Shown here: one piece after another, positions 21,320 through 31,472 of the stretch | Numbering within the stretch: the stretch's first letter is position 1 | Layout: each line of letters opens with the position of its first letter | From: Sacculina carcini | Taxonomy: Eukaryota > Arthropoda > Thecostraca > Sacculinidae | DNA: 64,000 nt | Assembly: GCA_916048095.2 (NCBI GenBank) | Contig: OU696573.1 | Coordinates: forward strand, 5,356,608 to 5,420,607 | Direction: 5' to 3' | The notes under the pieces: model-generated | Told to the model about the DNA's origin: nothing | The model's input: the letters and a program-made list of their open reading frames with translations, nothing else | Databases searched by the model: none | Translations under genes and position numbers: made by a program

Positions 21320-22944
21320 ATGATGATACGTGTATTATCAGGCCATGAGAAAAGGCATGAGCACGTTGTTGCAACAATATAATAACGAAAGACATGACGG
21401 GTAATAAATACAATACATACACTAATAAAAACACATTAATAATTATTAATGACTAGACGATACAAATACAATACAAGTATAACACCATACAATTGCACTA
21501 CCCAATTAAATATTCTTAAATAAATTATGCCACACTTTCGCACTTGCAATCTTCAAGCAGACCGCAAGAGATTTGCCAGCGAAACTGCAGTCGTCTTCCA
21601 GCTGTTGGAGGTATGTTTTCGTGAGAGCACCTCCCACTCTGAGCGGCTCTGAGGCTTTGTTGGCGGGCGCACACACAAGGGCCAGTGGCGTATTCGGGTG
21701 GGTGACAGCGTGACGGAGCAGAGCGATGCGTAGACGGCGTATCATCTGGCTGACAGGTCTACTCGCAGATTTATTGTAGAGCACGTCGTTGGATACCAGC
21801 TGTGGGTAGCCGAGATTGCAGCAATACCGGAGCAATGCGCGATGACCGGCGTCGACTTCGCTAGACAAACTGCCAGACAACACCCATGTGTCGCTTGCGT
21901 ACAACAGAACAGGCTCAACACATGCCCTGAACAGTTGCACTTTCTCCGATATTGCTGCTGATGATGCCCAAAATCCGTGGAGTTTCCGTGCAGCAATCCA
22001 CGCCAGTGCTCTTCTTCGTCTGAACGCCGACCGACTGTCCTTCAGCTGACTGCCCAGATAGGCAAAGTCCTCGCAGACGTCAATGCGGTCTCCGTTCGAA
22101 GACAGAATGTTGTCAGATTTTTGCACACCCACTAACAGCACCTTGCACTTGGAGGCATTGAGCTGCAGACCCACAGACGCGGCGGCCGCCTCCAGTCTGG
22201 CCAGCTGTTTTTGAGCGTCGGCGATGTTGTCCGACAGCAGCGCCAGATCGTCGGCATAGGCCAGAGCTGCAAGCTTCACCGCAGGTCGCCGCTGACAGAG
22301 CCGCCTTCTCACAGTGAATGCCTGCTCCTGCCGGATGCTACACCTCATGATGTAGTCCATGACTACAACGAACAATTACGGTGCGAGAGTGTCACCTTGT
22401 AGTACACCGCTTGACGTCTCAAACTGCTCGGTGTACTCGCTGCCGACCCTGACCTGTGCTACGGTGTTGGTGTAGAGGCTCATTATGGCGCTGACCAGTG
22501 TGTTGTCGACTCCGTAGGCGAGCAAGATGGACTGCAATGACCCACGGTTTACTCGATCGAAGGCTTTGAAAAAGTCGACAAACACAACACACAGTGACTT
22601 TTTTCTCGTGCGACAGGTGTCTATACAAACACGAAGTGTGGCAATTTGTTCAGACGTGCACCTGTGAGGTCTGAAACCCGCCTGGACATTCAGCAACCTT
22701 TCTTCTAGTATTCTCCTTATGCGCTGCAACAAGACTCTGTTGCACAGCTTGGCTGCAGCACACATCAGAGAGATACCACGCTGGTCGCCGAGTGCTGTAC
22801 TGCCTGGGTTCTTCGGTATGCACACTATGTGCGACGACAACCATTCCGATGGAGGATCAGCTCGCTGCACTACCGCGTTGATGTGTGGTAGGAGCAGAGA
22901 CGCCAACTGCGGCAGTTTCCACACTTCTGACGGGATGCCAGTGC
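21320..22944 (-). mobile_element. RTE-like LINE, 5'-truncated, inserted in V1
   Basis: Flanked by AGTGTGTTG at 21311-21319 and 22945-22953; V3 carries only one copy of this string at the same place. The minus-strand RT covers VQAGFRPHRCTSEQIATLRV, VFVDFFKAFDRVNRGSL, SGVLQGDTLAP, then a stop at about 22377-22375, then LFVVVMDYIMR, LAYADDLALLSDNIADAQK and a long C-terminal region ending at 21506. The 3' end is a short (ATC)-type tail, as in RTE elements. YADD is intact; one TAA breaks the frame. Confidence 0.85.
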
Positions 22945-24336
22945 AGTGTGTTGGTGAGTGTTGTTGAGTATGTACAGGTGTTCTGTTTGTTGAAGTATGT
23001 ATGTGCCTCTGTTGGTGAATGGATTGTGTCTGTACCAGGCAGGGTCTTTGGCGTTGAAGTCGCCACCCAGTATTATTTTAGGTGTGTTTGTGAGGTTGCG
23101 TATATCTGGTGTGTAGTTGCGAGGTACTGTTGGTGAAGTTTGTGGTGGAATGTATACGTTGATGATTGAAATGTGTGAGTGTGTGCCAGTGCGTATTTGG
23201 ATCGACTGTAGTTCTGTTGTGGTGTCGTTTGGTGGTAGTAATGCTTGTGTCTGTGTACTGGTGTTTGTGTAGTTGATTGTTCTGTGTATGGGGGTGATGA
23301 GGCCACCGCCTCGGCCGCTAGTGCGGTCTTGGCGAATGGTGGTGTAATTGTGAAAGGTGGGTGTTCTGTGGTGCTGTTGTAACTTTGTTTCCTGTATGAG
23401 TGCTATGTGAATGGAGTGTCGTGTGAGGAAGTGTGTTAGTTCGTGTTTTTTTGTGTTGATGCCGTCGATGTTGAGCTGGAGAATGTTGATGTTGTGTGTG
23501 CGGTGTAAGTTGGTGTTTTTGCGAGTGAGAGTGTTGTTGAGGTGTTGAGTTGTTGATGGAGGTGGTGGTGGTGGTGAGTGTGATGATGATGACAGAAATG
23601 ATGGTGATGATAGTGAGGATGGTACTGATGGTGATAGTGATGCTTGTGAGGAGGACGAAGTTGTTGGTGAGTGTGGGGATGAACGAGTTGTATGTGAAGA
23701 TGGGAATGATGGCGATGTCGGTGGTGCTGATGACCGCGATGATGTTGATGGTGATGAAACAGAGGTGACTGATGTTGGTGAATGTGCCAGTGTCGGTGTA
23801 CGTGCAGGTGTTGATGAGTTTGGTGCGCATAATGAGCTGATGAATGAGCACGTGTATTAAGTGATGTTGTGACGTGATGTGCATGTGGTGTGGCACAAGT
23901 TCATGCATGAGTTGCACTGAACTGAGCCTTTCGTGTGTCGGCGTGTAGTGAGTGGCTGTGTACATATGTGGCAGGTGTGTGCGTGTCTTGGGCCTGGATG
24001 TGGTTCTACGTCTCCTGCGAGTATGAGCATACGAGAAATGATCGCAAGCGGATCACATCTCGACGCCCCCGCAGGAGACGGTGACATGCGTGGAAATGAA
24101 AGTGTGAGGCGAGCGGTGTTGGTACAGTGTCTGTTGTTTGTGTATGTGTAGCGTGGTGTCACGATTTGTGCCAGTTGCACTGAGCTGCAAAAAAAACTGT
24201 GGAACCCGGGTGACCGAAGCCGATCCCATGAGCTCGACAGCCCCGCCGTTCTGACGAGGCTGGAAGGGTTGTTGCTGCGGTTTGGCCTCCACATTGGAGG
24301 GTGGTCCCAAGACGTAGATGTCGCAGCTCCAGGACC
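22945..24336 (-). pseudogene. V1 N-terminal region: 2A-like peptide, PHD-like finger, endonuclease start
   Basis: Minus-strand frame 24294-23857: MSPSPAGASRCDPLAIISR, MLILAGDVEPHPGPR (2A-like), then the PHD-like CHICTQPLT, VQCNSCMNLCHTTC, with a stop right after TSRHNIT. A second frame (23965-23318) holds the low-complexity linker and the endonuclease start. RTE was inserted at 21320-22944 with the duplication AGTGTGTTG on both sides. Confidence 0.85.
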
Positions 24337-24440
24337 TGTTCGAGGTGTTGTCGGGAGTGGTGTGACGTCTTGTGGGCGCGTGTGGAGCGGTGATGCCCAC
24401 GCGCGCCTGTCTGTAATATATTTTAGTATGTTTGTATGTT
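24337..24440. repeat. W1 (second part), with GC-rich hairpin
   Basis: Continues W1 after V1 and matches 25398-25502. It contains an inverted repeat GGCGCGTGTGG / CCACGCGCGCC (24375-24385 and 24397-24407), which in W2 is a perfect 11-bp stem. It ends CTGTAATATATTTTAGTATG, then TTTGTATGTTACA, where similarity with W2 stops. Confidence 0.75.
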
Positions 24441-25129
24441 ACAAGCTATTTCGGCCTTTTTGTTTTGGAAGTATTGTTTGTCTGCGACCCGGCTTCAGCA
24501 GCGGAGATAGTGCCTTCCAGTATTAGCAGTCGCTTGGAAGACGTGGAGGTGCTCTGCGGCGTGTCAGGTTGGTGTGCAGGGGGACGGCAGGAGAGTATGG
24601 TGCCGGCGGGAGGCAGCGGGGGAGCTGTGGCCGAGGGTTGCTCGTCTTCCCGCCTGCACTGGTGTTGGACTCGTCGCCGGGCAGCTGGCAGTTTGCTGGT
24701 GGAGGCTGATGTTGCTGGAGGGCAGGCGAAAGAAAGGTGCTGCTGAGGCCGGAGGAGGAAACGATGGACAACGACGGCGTGGCCTGCATGTGCAGCGACA
24801 TCACGGCTGTCTGCGGCAGGGTGCTGAAGATCACGGGTGTCGACGGTAGCATGGTGGATGCTGGGGTCGAAGTGTTGTGCCCTCTCGCGGCAGCCGGCGA
24901 TGAAGAGGGCGGCAGGCTGCGGCGGATCACTGAAGAGCACGGGCGAGGCGGGCGCGTGGTGGATGCTGGGGCCTGACGTGTTGTGCTTCGCCGCAGCCAC
25001 GTTGTGTGCGTCTGGTGGAGGCCGTCGTCGGGTTTGGTTGTTTTTGTTTGTTTTGGTTTGCGTTTTGTTATTGTCTGGTCTTTAGTTGATTTATGTTTCT
25101 TAAAAACAGGCGGAGGTGTGGTTTGGTTA
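24441..25129. other. X: GC-rich segment between the W repeats
   Basis: About 690 bp, much richer in GC than its surroundings. The minus strand has overlapping Pro/Ala/Ser-rich open frames (25000-24446, 184 codons; 24930-24523) with no recognisable domain. A partial internal duplication is visible (GGTGGATGCTGGGG at about 24852 and 24957, each followed by GTGTTGTGC). It could be the interior of a non-autonomous element whose ends are W1 and W2, or an unrelated fragment. I cannot assign a function. Confidence 0.4.
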
Positions 25130-25502
25130 TGTATTGTGTGTGAGCGCGTTGGAGTGTGTATGGTTTAGTGTGTGTGTGTGTGCGTGTGTGTGATTTACGT
25201 TTGCGTTCGTGTCGTTTACTGTGTTTGTAGGTATGTGTTTGTGTGTGTGTATGAGCGCCACGCTGTGAATTGTCCATGCCCCGCGGCCGGTCACTCGCTC
25301 GCCGCTGATTGGTTGTTGTGGTGTATATGAGGGATGTGCGTGTGTGTGTGTGTCTCCGTGTTTGCTCCCGTGTGTCACGGTGTGAGCGTAGAGTCGTGTT
25401 CGAGGTGTTGTCGGGAGTGGTGTGACGTCTTGTGGGCGCGCGTGGAGCGGTGATGCCCACGCGCGCCTGTCTGTAATATATTTCAGTCTTTTTGTATGTT
25501 AC
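25130..25502. repeat. W2: direct repeat paired with W1
   Basis: Second copy of W. It carries a perfect 11-bp stem GGCGCGCGTGG / CCACGCGCGCC (25435-25445, 25457-25467). The insertion-free version of the V1 target (GTGTTCGAGGTGTTG, then TCGGGAGTGG) is here, proving that V1 entered W1. W starts about TGTGTGTGAG and ends TATGTTACA in both copies, a TG...CA pattern, but no flanking duplication or primer-binding site was found. Confidence 0.7.
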
Positions 25503-26040
25503 ATCTATGAATAACACAATACAATAAATATAATTAGGCTCAAATATACATAACACAAGCATACATGCATTCGCGCCCACACACACACACACACACACAC
25601 ACATCAGAGAGAGGCAAAAGGAGTCAAGGAATGAGTCACGGGATCAAAGGAAAGTTCGAAATGATGTTTACGTAGAGAAGAGGTAAAAGATCGATACGTG
25701 AGCAAGGAGGTGATATGATAAGAGAGCGAGTTGTATAATCGAGGAGCGTAGAACGAGAACTATTTAGAAGACCAGACAGATTCATTGAGGGCGCGAGGAC
25801 AGCATAGAGGAGCAGAATGACGGGAAGTGGGATTATAAGAGGGATAAAGCGGATCAGAAAGATATATAGGTTGATTAGGAGCATGTAAGAGTTTGAAGAT
25901 TATGCTGCAGATTTTGAAGTGAATGCGCGATTTAATTGGAAGCCAACGGAATTGAAACAGAAAAGGAGAAGTATGGCGATAGAAGATGGGATGCAAAACA
26001 AAACGACAGGACTGATTTAAGATGTTCGGAAGGAATTCTT
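25503..26040 (-). pseudogene. L2-D LINE, C-terminal RT end
   Basis: Minus-strand frames show FQFRWLPIKSRIHFKICSII, then FKLLHAPNQPIYLSDPLYP, CPRALNESVWSSK and, in another frame, the family end LSFDPVTHSLTPFASL. It is 5'-truncated near 26040 and frameshifted. Its 3' UTR, with a (TG)n run at 25580-25602, meets W2 at about 25502 and probably resumes at 17030-16836. Confidence 0.75.
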
Positions 26041-26044
26041 AAAA

Positions 26045-26466
26045 TGAGGGGCGACGGAACTACCAGAGGAAATGCGAGGAAGATTTATAAGACCCGTCCA
26101 AGATTGAACGTTAGAAAATATTCCTTTTACAACCGGGTAGTAAATAATTGCGTTATCTTGTCTTTTAGGGTGTTTTATTAGTGACATGTTGGCAAAAAAT
26201 TGAACTACAAGCTGGCAACCTTTTCCGCCTATAATTTGGCGCATTTTGTCGATTTTTTGTCCGTATGTCCGTTTTTTCGTAAATCTTGCAATATCCGCCA
26301 GTTTCAGTTTGATTCTCAACGCCTGGTCAAGTTCCTGTACCAAAGATGTGATAAGATCGACTCTTTTTCGGATCATCATTTCTCCAATGGCCTCTGTATT
26401 CAGTCTTGCTTTTCTAGATAGAGCGTCATCAATCCACTGAAACACAGTCTGAGAATCAGTCTTAAT
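26045..26466 (-). pseudogene. Gypsy-like RNase H, C-terminal part and beyond
   Basis: Resumes with KTDSQTVFQWIDDALSRKAR, LNTEAIGEMMIRKRVDLITS and LVQELDQALRIKLKLAD, the last RNase H blocks, then uncertain text. The 199-codon frame 26616-26017 is a chimera whose first third is the inserted element, so its predicted start is not real. It meets L2-D near 26040. Confidence 0.7.
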
Positions 26467-27568
26467 TAAGGCTATCAAAAAGTAACCTAAAAATAGAAAA
26501 TGTAACCTTATTTTGATCAAAAAGTAACCTAAAATATCCTTGTGCTCTTTCGCAAAAGCTAAATTCTTGGTAATGCCCACAAAGCTTTTTTTTCCCCTCT
26601 TAGGTTTTGATGACATATCTACAACAAAACACCAAAAAGCATCCCAATACAGACGAAAAACAAAGCTAATGCATTAATTTATATTCAACAAGGAAATCGA
26701 ATTCATGAGCTGCATAATTATTTCATATGACAGTGAGGTATGACATATGACAGTGCCTGTGTCGAGATGTCACGTGATTCAGCTCGTTTCTTTGCGCCAA
26801 TATGTATGTCTGTGTGTGCGTGAACATTGTACGTGTTTGAGTCCATGTCTACATGTAAGTTGAAGTATGTAGTTTGCTGACTGTATTATTATAAGGGGGC
26901 ATTGATTCGTCTCTTGAGCTCAACCGTGGGAATATGACACTGTCTCACGCTTCAAACATCACATGATATTTCCTGTCTCGTACGTATTGACAAGTGCTAC
27001 TGTATATTATCGAGTATAAAGAGCTCAGACGTTGTACTATCCCACGCTCCAAACATGTACTCTGGCTCATGTGCATTTCGTAATATGAAGAGAAACAATC
27101 CAGTGTATCCAAAAGCATATACACTTCCAGTCCATTAGCCAGTACCACATAATATAATATAATAGCAATAGCAAACAAGTTGGCAATACATAGCAAGCAA
27201 AAGTAAGCTTAGTAAGCAATATACATGTGTAAGCAAGCAAATGTAAACAGCCAAACAAATGGTATATTTCCATCTTCATAGCGTATATATCATCCAATTT
27301 TCCTTCTTATTATAATTTTTACACTTTCTATGCCTGTAAAAGTTACCAAAACCCGTGATCAAGTGGCAAAAAAATTGGCTAAATTAACCTCTCAATGGAA
27401 AAGTAACATAAAAGTAAAAAAAGTAACCTAACGACGAAAAAGTAACTTTTGATAACCTAATAATTTTTTAATAATCATCATATACAACTTTTTCATGTAG
27501 TTTTAGGCATCTTATGAAAAAGTGACCTTTAGATGAAAACATCACTTTATTAATTTTTGACAGCCCTA
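26467..27568. mobile_element. 1.1-kb non-autonomous DNA element with TIRs, inserted in gypsy RNase H
   Basis: The ends are inverted: TAAGGCTATCAAAAAGTAAC at 26467 and, inward from 27568 on the minus strand, TAGGGCTGTCAAAAATTAAT. The RNase H reading (VVMI | KTDSQ) is continuous across it. Subterminal regions carry many AAGTAACCT/AAGTAACTT-type direct repeats (26480-26535, 27400-27530). There is no transposase. The target duplication is 2-4 bp at most (AT or ATTA), so the superfamily is open. A related end lies at 63078. Confidence 0.8.
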
Positions 27569-27990
27569 ATCATAACAACAATGCCCTTCATACCTTGTTG
27601 AATCGCCATGTTTAAGCCCTTTATCACCGCTTCCACCTCCGCCAAGTTTATATGGGCACTTCTATCCTTGCGCAGCCAGCTTCCATCTTCAATTACCTAT
27701 CCGTCCACCTCTACTGCCACCCCTATGGCCATTTGACTGGCGTCTTGCCACACAACGGCTTTGTTACCTACGATGTTCCAAATACCACGTGCTGGATCGT
27801 TTTCCTTTACTTCGCTCAAAAGATCTTTAGCCATAATGGTCACGCGATCGTCCCGGATAACATCGTCCCATCCATCTGAGCTTTCTGTAGCTGCACGTTT
27901 CAGAAAAGATGACGAAACTCTCGACCAACTAGCTACCGGATAATGACTGACCAACTTCCCACACATATAAAAACTGTTCCTACGCGTCAT
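27569..27990 (-). pseudogene. Gypsy-like connector and RNase H, N-terminal part
   Basis: TRRNSFYMCGKLVSHYPVAS, then WDDVIRDDRVTIMAKDLLSE, a connector, then NKAVVWQDASQMAIGVAVEV (RNase H first Asp). Further frames read HINLAEVEAVIKGL and AIQQGMKGIVVMI, at which point the TIR element cuts the gene. Confidence 0.75.
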
Positions 27991-28135
27991 TATTCTCGGT
28001 ATCTCTGGAATCTGGTTGTCTCTTTTCCACTCAATTCTACCATGAGTTTTTGCTCAAATGCAAGCCTAGCACCCGCATATGCGGTTGCACTCGCATTTCG
28101 GGTTTACAATCCAATACATAACTTTCTAGATGCCG

Positions 28136-28600
28136 TTAGACTCTATCAGCATGAATGATCGATTCGTCGACAATAATGTCATCGATATAGGCTGATGTGG
28201 CTTTGGATACTTCAGCACATTGGTTCAATACACATGTTACGTCAGCTTTCATAACCATCGGTGCAATATTCAGGCCGAAGCCTAATCTAGTCAAGCAATA
28301 CCGTTGTCCTCTCAAAATCACCGTTTGATATCGCCAAAATTCCTTATCCACTTTTATCTGAAGATGAGCGTTCTTCAAATCGAATATGACAATTTTGTCC
28401 CCCATTATTCGCCATTGTCGCAACGTATCGCAGCACACGTCAGCATCACCTGTATACGCTTCCAGGTACTGATTCATTTCCCGGAAGTCCATTACTGACC
28501 TAACCTTTGATTTATTTGTTTGACACACCGCCATGAGAGGTGTCAGACCCTTCACAGGTCCAAATCTGGATTAATCATATTTCAAGAACCAGCCGTTCTG
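28136..28600 (-). pseudogene. Gypsy-like reverse transcriptase
   Basis: Frame 28555-28136: LTPLMAVCQTNKSKVRSVMD, FREMNQYLEAYTGDADVCCD, KIVIFDLKNAHLQIKVDKEF, YCLTRLGFGLNIAPMVMKAD, and SAYIDDIIVDES with the catalytic Y-I-D-D. The first RT aspartate is in VIFDLKNA. It is open over 140 codons but runs out at both ends. Confidence 0.8.
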
Positions 28601-28639
28601 TAACCATGTTTCCAATTCTGACTCAAACTCGGCTAAAAC

Positions 28640-28835
28640 CTCCCTGCGGTCAGGGGATAAGAATACTGCCGCCGTACCCGCTGCGTGTCGTAAGAGGCGA
28701 CTAAAAACGGACCCCTCTACTTCTTCCCTCCCTGTACTGCGACACCAAGGGGGAGCGATAATCCAACAAGGTTGGCACCCCCCTTGGGTTCATGCAGCTG
28801 TCTCCTGTTCTATCCCTCTACGCCGAAAAAAAATC
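28640..28835. repeat. Short insertion with the motif CGTAAGAGGCGACTAAAA
   Basis: Segment between gypsy protease and RT that does not read as gypsy: CTGCGTGTCGTAAGAGGCGA, then CTAAAAACGG, GACACCAAGGGGGAGCG and GGTTGGCACCCC. Strings of this kind are common in dispersed LINE/SINE families of invertebrates. A distantly similar GTCGGCGACTAAACCGCC occurs in the I-element 3' UTR at about 9593. Confidence 0.45.
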
Positions 28836-29586
28836 GGCCAACACATCGCTAGACATGGCATACTGCCTCTTGTAGTTATATAACGTTGACTCTCCTTCAG
28901 CCCACCTCCACTTCAAAGTCCACTGTTTGGAATCGGGACATAAATTTACATAAAAGTTTTGTCCTCTCACCGCCAACTTCCTCACATCAGGCGCAAGTGC
29001 AGTATCAACGCCTGAACGCGCGCCAGCCACACACTCGAGAGAACTTGGTCCTTCAAAACGCACCCTTCTGTCCGATGATACGCGAATACCACCCATGTCA
29101 CTAATAGCATCAATTCCTAACACAAATTCGAAACCCAATGGGCGAGTTTCTACGACAAAAGCCTCCCCGAACTCTGCAGACCTTCTTTCGTTTGAATTAC
29201 AATTTCGCTGATTCCAAGACAATCCATAATTTATCCGTTCATCGCTAACAGAGATACTCTATGCTTTAATCAATTGTCACGCAATAATCGGCGCACTAGA
29301 TTTTTCAAACACCACGTGTCTATCAGAGCAATGCAATTGATCTTATTTACATATACTCGCTTCGTTGGTAGCGCCAACCGCACACTGGGGGAAAGACTGG
29401 CGCCTATATCCGTCCTCCTTGGGTGTTTTCCGGATATCTCACTTGCTGGCAACAATAGGCGATGTGGCCCGTTTTTCCACAATTATAACGAACTACTTTC
29501 CGCTTTCGACAAATTTTTGCCAAATACCCGAACTCTCCACAATGAAAACAACTTGGTTCCTGCCGCGTCGTGTTCTTTTCCTCCAT
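28818..29586 (-). pseudogene. Gypsy-like gag zinc knuckles and protease
   Basis: Two knuckles: CFHCGEFGYLAKIC and a decayed second one (RYNCGKTGHIAYCC). The protease has VYVNKINCIALIDTWCLKNL, where the active-site triplet DTG has become DTW. A second frame continues with FEFVLGIDAISDMGGIRVS, the usual ILG-type C-terminal part of an aspartic protease. Frame changes and the DTW substitution mean no activity. Confidence 0.75.
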
Positions 29587-29745
29587 TTTTTGGCGCTACC
29601 CGCCGCCATCTGTGATGAATTTCTTTCGTCTGATTAGACAACACGAGCTCTTTCCAAAACCAGTTCGAGCCGACACGATCTCTTTCCAAATCTAGTTTGT
29701 GCATGGATTGTTATTTATTACTAGTTATTTGGATGTGTATACTAT

Positions 29746-29846
29746 TTGGTGTATACGCTTCACTTGACTGACTTTGGTGACTTGTTACTCGTTTTTTTTT
29801 ATCTTACTTTCTGTGTGTGCGGCAGTCAATCACTACACCACATTAT

Positions 29847-29877
<31 letters not shown>

Positions 29878-29892
29878 GCCGAGCGGTACAAC
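29746..29892. repeat. Region upstream of candidate exon 1, with (CA)n
   Basis: Contains a (CA)n run at 29850-29877 directly followed by AG and CCGAGCGGTACAACATG. The AG could be a splice acceptor or simply the 5' leader of exon 1. No TATA box is evident. Confidence 0.5.
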
Positions 29893-30052
29893 ATGTCGTC
29901 GGCAGCGATGGCTTCGAGTTCAGTGAGTCAGGATGACGTCGACAATGACTTTGTGCGGTTCTCGCGTCGCACGCGCATCCGCGTGGCGCGCGCTCGCGAC
30001 GTGCGCAGCCAACAGGTGGCGCTGTCGTCGGCGGCGGCCGTGTGCAGAGCAG
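29893..30052 (+). CDS. Unidentified host gene, exon 1 (candidate)
   Basis: The frame from ATG 29893 reads MSSAAMASSSVSQDDVDNDF, VRFSRRTRIRVARARDVRSQ, then SSAAAVCRA and ends at a consensus donor GCAG|GTGAGC (30053). GC and CpG content jump relative to the flanking AT-rich DNA. The exon ends in phase 1, which fits exon 2. The protein is not recognised: a Ser/Ala-rich start and an Arg-rich basic stretch suggest a disordered or nucleic-acid-binding segment. The start could lie further upstream if the AG after the CA repeat is an acceptor. Confidence 0.6.
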
Positions 30053-30291
30053 GTGAGCTGGCGGCGTCTCATATTCTCTTATCCACGCTGTCGCGCGCGC
30101 CGTGTCATCGCCATCTGCGTATTGGTACTTGCGTCACTACTGTATAACTCAGGCGCTGGACTGTATCTTGTGCTGGTGTGATATACCTCACCAGCTGCTT
30201 TGAATGTTTTTTTATCATATCTACATTTTGGTCAGGCGTGTTTGTGTTTGCGATGAATTTGTGTATGTGTGTACATGTTTGTATAATGCAG

Positions 30292-30562
30292 GCGACAGGT
30301 TAGCATGCGTCGAAGACGTGGACGTTGATGCATTGCAGTGCGGCGCCGGCGCTACGGCTGCAGTAGCCGCCGCCGCCGCCGTGTGTGTGTGTCCTTCGTT
30401 GGCGGCGGCTGCGGCTGGAACGTGCGCGCTGTCTGCTACTGCGGCGGCGGCGTCAACGAACACGCCAGCGTCGGGCGCCGGTGTCTGCGCAGCGATGACG
30501 CCGGGCGAGCAGGACACCAGTCCTAAGCCGGTGATACGTCACAAGGACAAACGACTGCCCAG
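30292..30562 (+). CDS. Unidentified host gene, exon 2 (candidate)
   Basis: Acceptor TGTATAATGCAG|GCGAC and donor CCCAG|GTGGGC. Joined in phase to exon 1, it reads DRLACVEDVDVDALQCGAG, a long Ala/Cys-rich low-complexity tract, then GEQDTSPKPVIRHKDKRLP, whose last ~14 residues look conserved and basic. The exon length of 271 leaves phase 2, which fits exon 3. The frame is open well beyond both splice sites, so phase agreement rather than openness alone supports the model. Confidence 0.6.
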
Positions 30563-31073
30563 GTGGGCGCCCATTGTGGTCCCCTTTTGCCTCGGAGACA
30601 ACCACGTCATTTTCAAAATGCAAGCACGCACACTGTCCCATGTAATATTTTAGGCAGTAGAGACGTTAGGCAATGGTCAGATCAGGTCGGATTGTTATTC
30701 TTATCATTGAAATCATTGAACAGGTTCAAATGATAAGTGTGTGAACGCTATAAATTTAGTGATTGCAATCCCCATGTATTTTGGTCATCAAGAGACACAC
30801 AGCATAATATTAAAATTATAAATAACACACTGGATGAGAAATAAGATGAAGCGTAATCAAAACAGCATAAAACACTTATGTACGGCGTACATTTGTGTGT
30901 TGCGTCTGCACACACTAAATAATTGACTAGTATACGCACATTGTAATTAGCTGACTAATTGACTCAGTTTGTCTGACTTAATTGGCGAATTATATCAAAC
31001 AATGTGTTACTATATACGACTTTGTGTATGTGGGTGTTTGTGTGCATGTGCGTGTGTGTGTGCATGATGCCAG

Positions 31074-31176
31074 TCGACCGGTGCACATGAGCAAGGTGAA
31101 ACCCGCGATGCGCGACCGTCGGAAATTGCGAGAAAAACGACGCAGCACGGGCGTTATGCACATGCCGTCAACTGAG
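31074..31176 (+). CDS. Unidentified host gene, exon 3 (candidate)
   Basis: Acceptor GTGCATGATGCCAG|TCGACC after a TG-rich tract and donor ACTGAG|GTGACA. In phase with exon 2 it reads SRPVHMSKVKPAMRDRRKLR, EKRRSTGVMHMPSTE, a basic segment with a possible kinase site RRST. It ends in phase 0. The following intron runs to 57808 and is filled with transposons. Confidence 0.65.
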
Positions 31177-31221
31177 GTGACAGACTGCGCGACAGGCGAT
31201 CCAATTATTTTATTAGAAGTA

Positions 31222-31461
31222 TTTACACTTTAAAAAAATAGGCAACGTGGAATGGGGAGAGTGCGAGTGCTGGATACAGACTCTATATCGACAAGCGCTA
31301 TAGGTCGCCTTGATAGTGAAGACACAAGATATAACTATTCGAAATATTAGCAATAATATCAGCAATATTAGCAATTTCATTAGGAAAGAAAGGTACGCCA
31401 GAAATGGAGTAAGATGAAGCGGAATTAGAACTGTGTGTGCGTGTCTGTGGTGTAGCAGAGA
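31222..31461 (-). mobile_element. K: 3' end of a CR1/Jockey-like LINE, host of the V2a/V2b insertions
   Basis: The minus-strand 3' end GCACTCTCCCCATTCCACGT, then TGCCTATTTTTTTAAAG, resembles the J terminus GCACTCTTCCCATGC at 10100. An L2-like GCGACCTATAGCGCTT precedes it. It appears to continue at 40489-40650, where Gln/His/Thr-rich minus-strand text (LQQHQHHHQQQHQTSTTSS) flanks the V2b 5' end. Confidence 0.5.
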
Positions 31462-31472
31462 TGTTGGTGTTG

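Larger units (their letters stand above)
17380..24336 (-). mobile_element. V1: copy of LINE V, decayed, with RTE and mariner insertions
   Basis: Minus-strand LINE: 5' end at 24336, 3' end at 17380 with a (CAA)n tail. It is flanked by a 14-bp duplication with one mismatch (TGCTCGAGGTGTTG at 17366-17379, TGTTCGAGGTGTTG at 24337-24350) inside repeat W. Segments 22945-24336 (2A-like, PHD, endonuclease start), 21122-21319 (endonuclease) and 17380-19808 (linker, RT, C-terminus) match V3. It is defective: stop TAA at 18957-18955, YADD changed to YADA at 18513-18502, frameshifts in the PHD/EN region, and two nested elements. Confidence 0.9.
26045..29705 (-). mobile_element. Ty3/gypsy-like retroelement, decayed, no LTRs seen
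   Basis: Minus-strand order: CCHC knuckles (about 29550-29440), protease (about 29350-28860), RT (28600-28136), RNase H start (27990-27570), a DNA-element insertion (26467-27568), then RNase H end and degenerate sequence to about 26045. The RT/RNase H text resembles a gypsy-like family known from several invertebrates. No LTR, integrase core or envelope is recognisable. Another 190-bp insertion sits between protease and RT. Confidence 0.75.

Noticed and set aside
26017-26616. 199-codon open frame as a gene
   Set aside because: Chimera: the beginning is the inserted TIR element, the rest is gypsy RNase H and degenerate sequence.
26045-29705. Endogenous retrovirus with envelope
   Set aside because: No env-like frame or LTR seen; only gag knuckles, protease, RT and RNase H remain.
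30338-30526. CpG/GC-rich Ala-Gly-Arg frames in other phases of exon 2
   Set aside because: Shadow frames of a GCN-rich coding tract; only the phase joined to exons 1 and 3 is supported.
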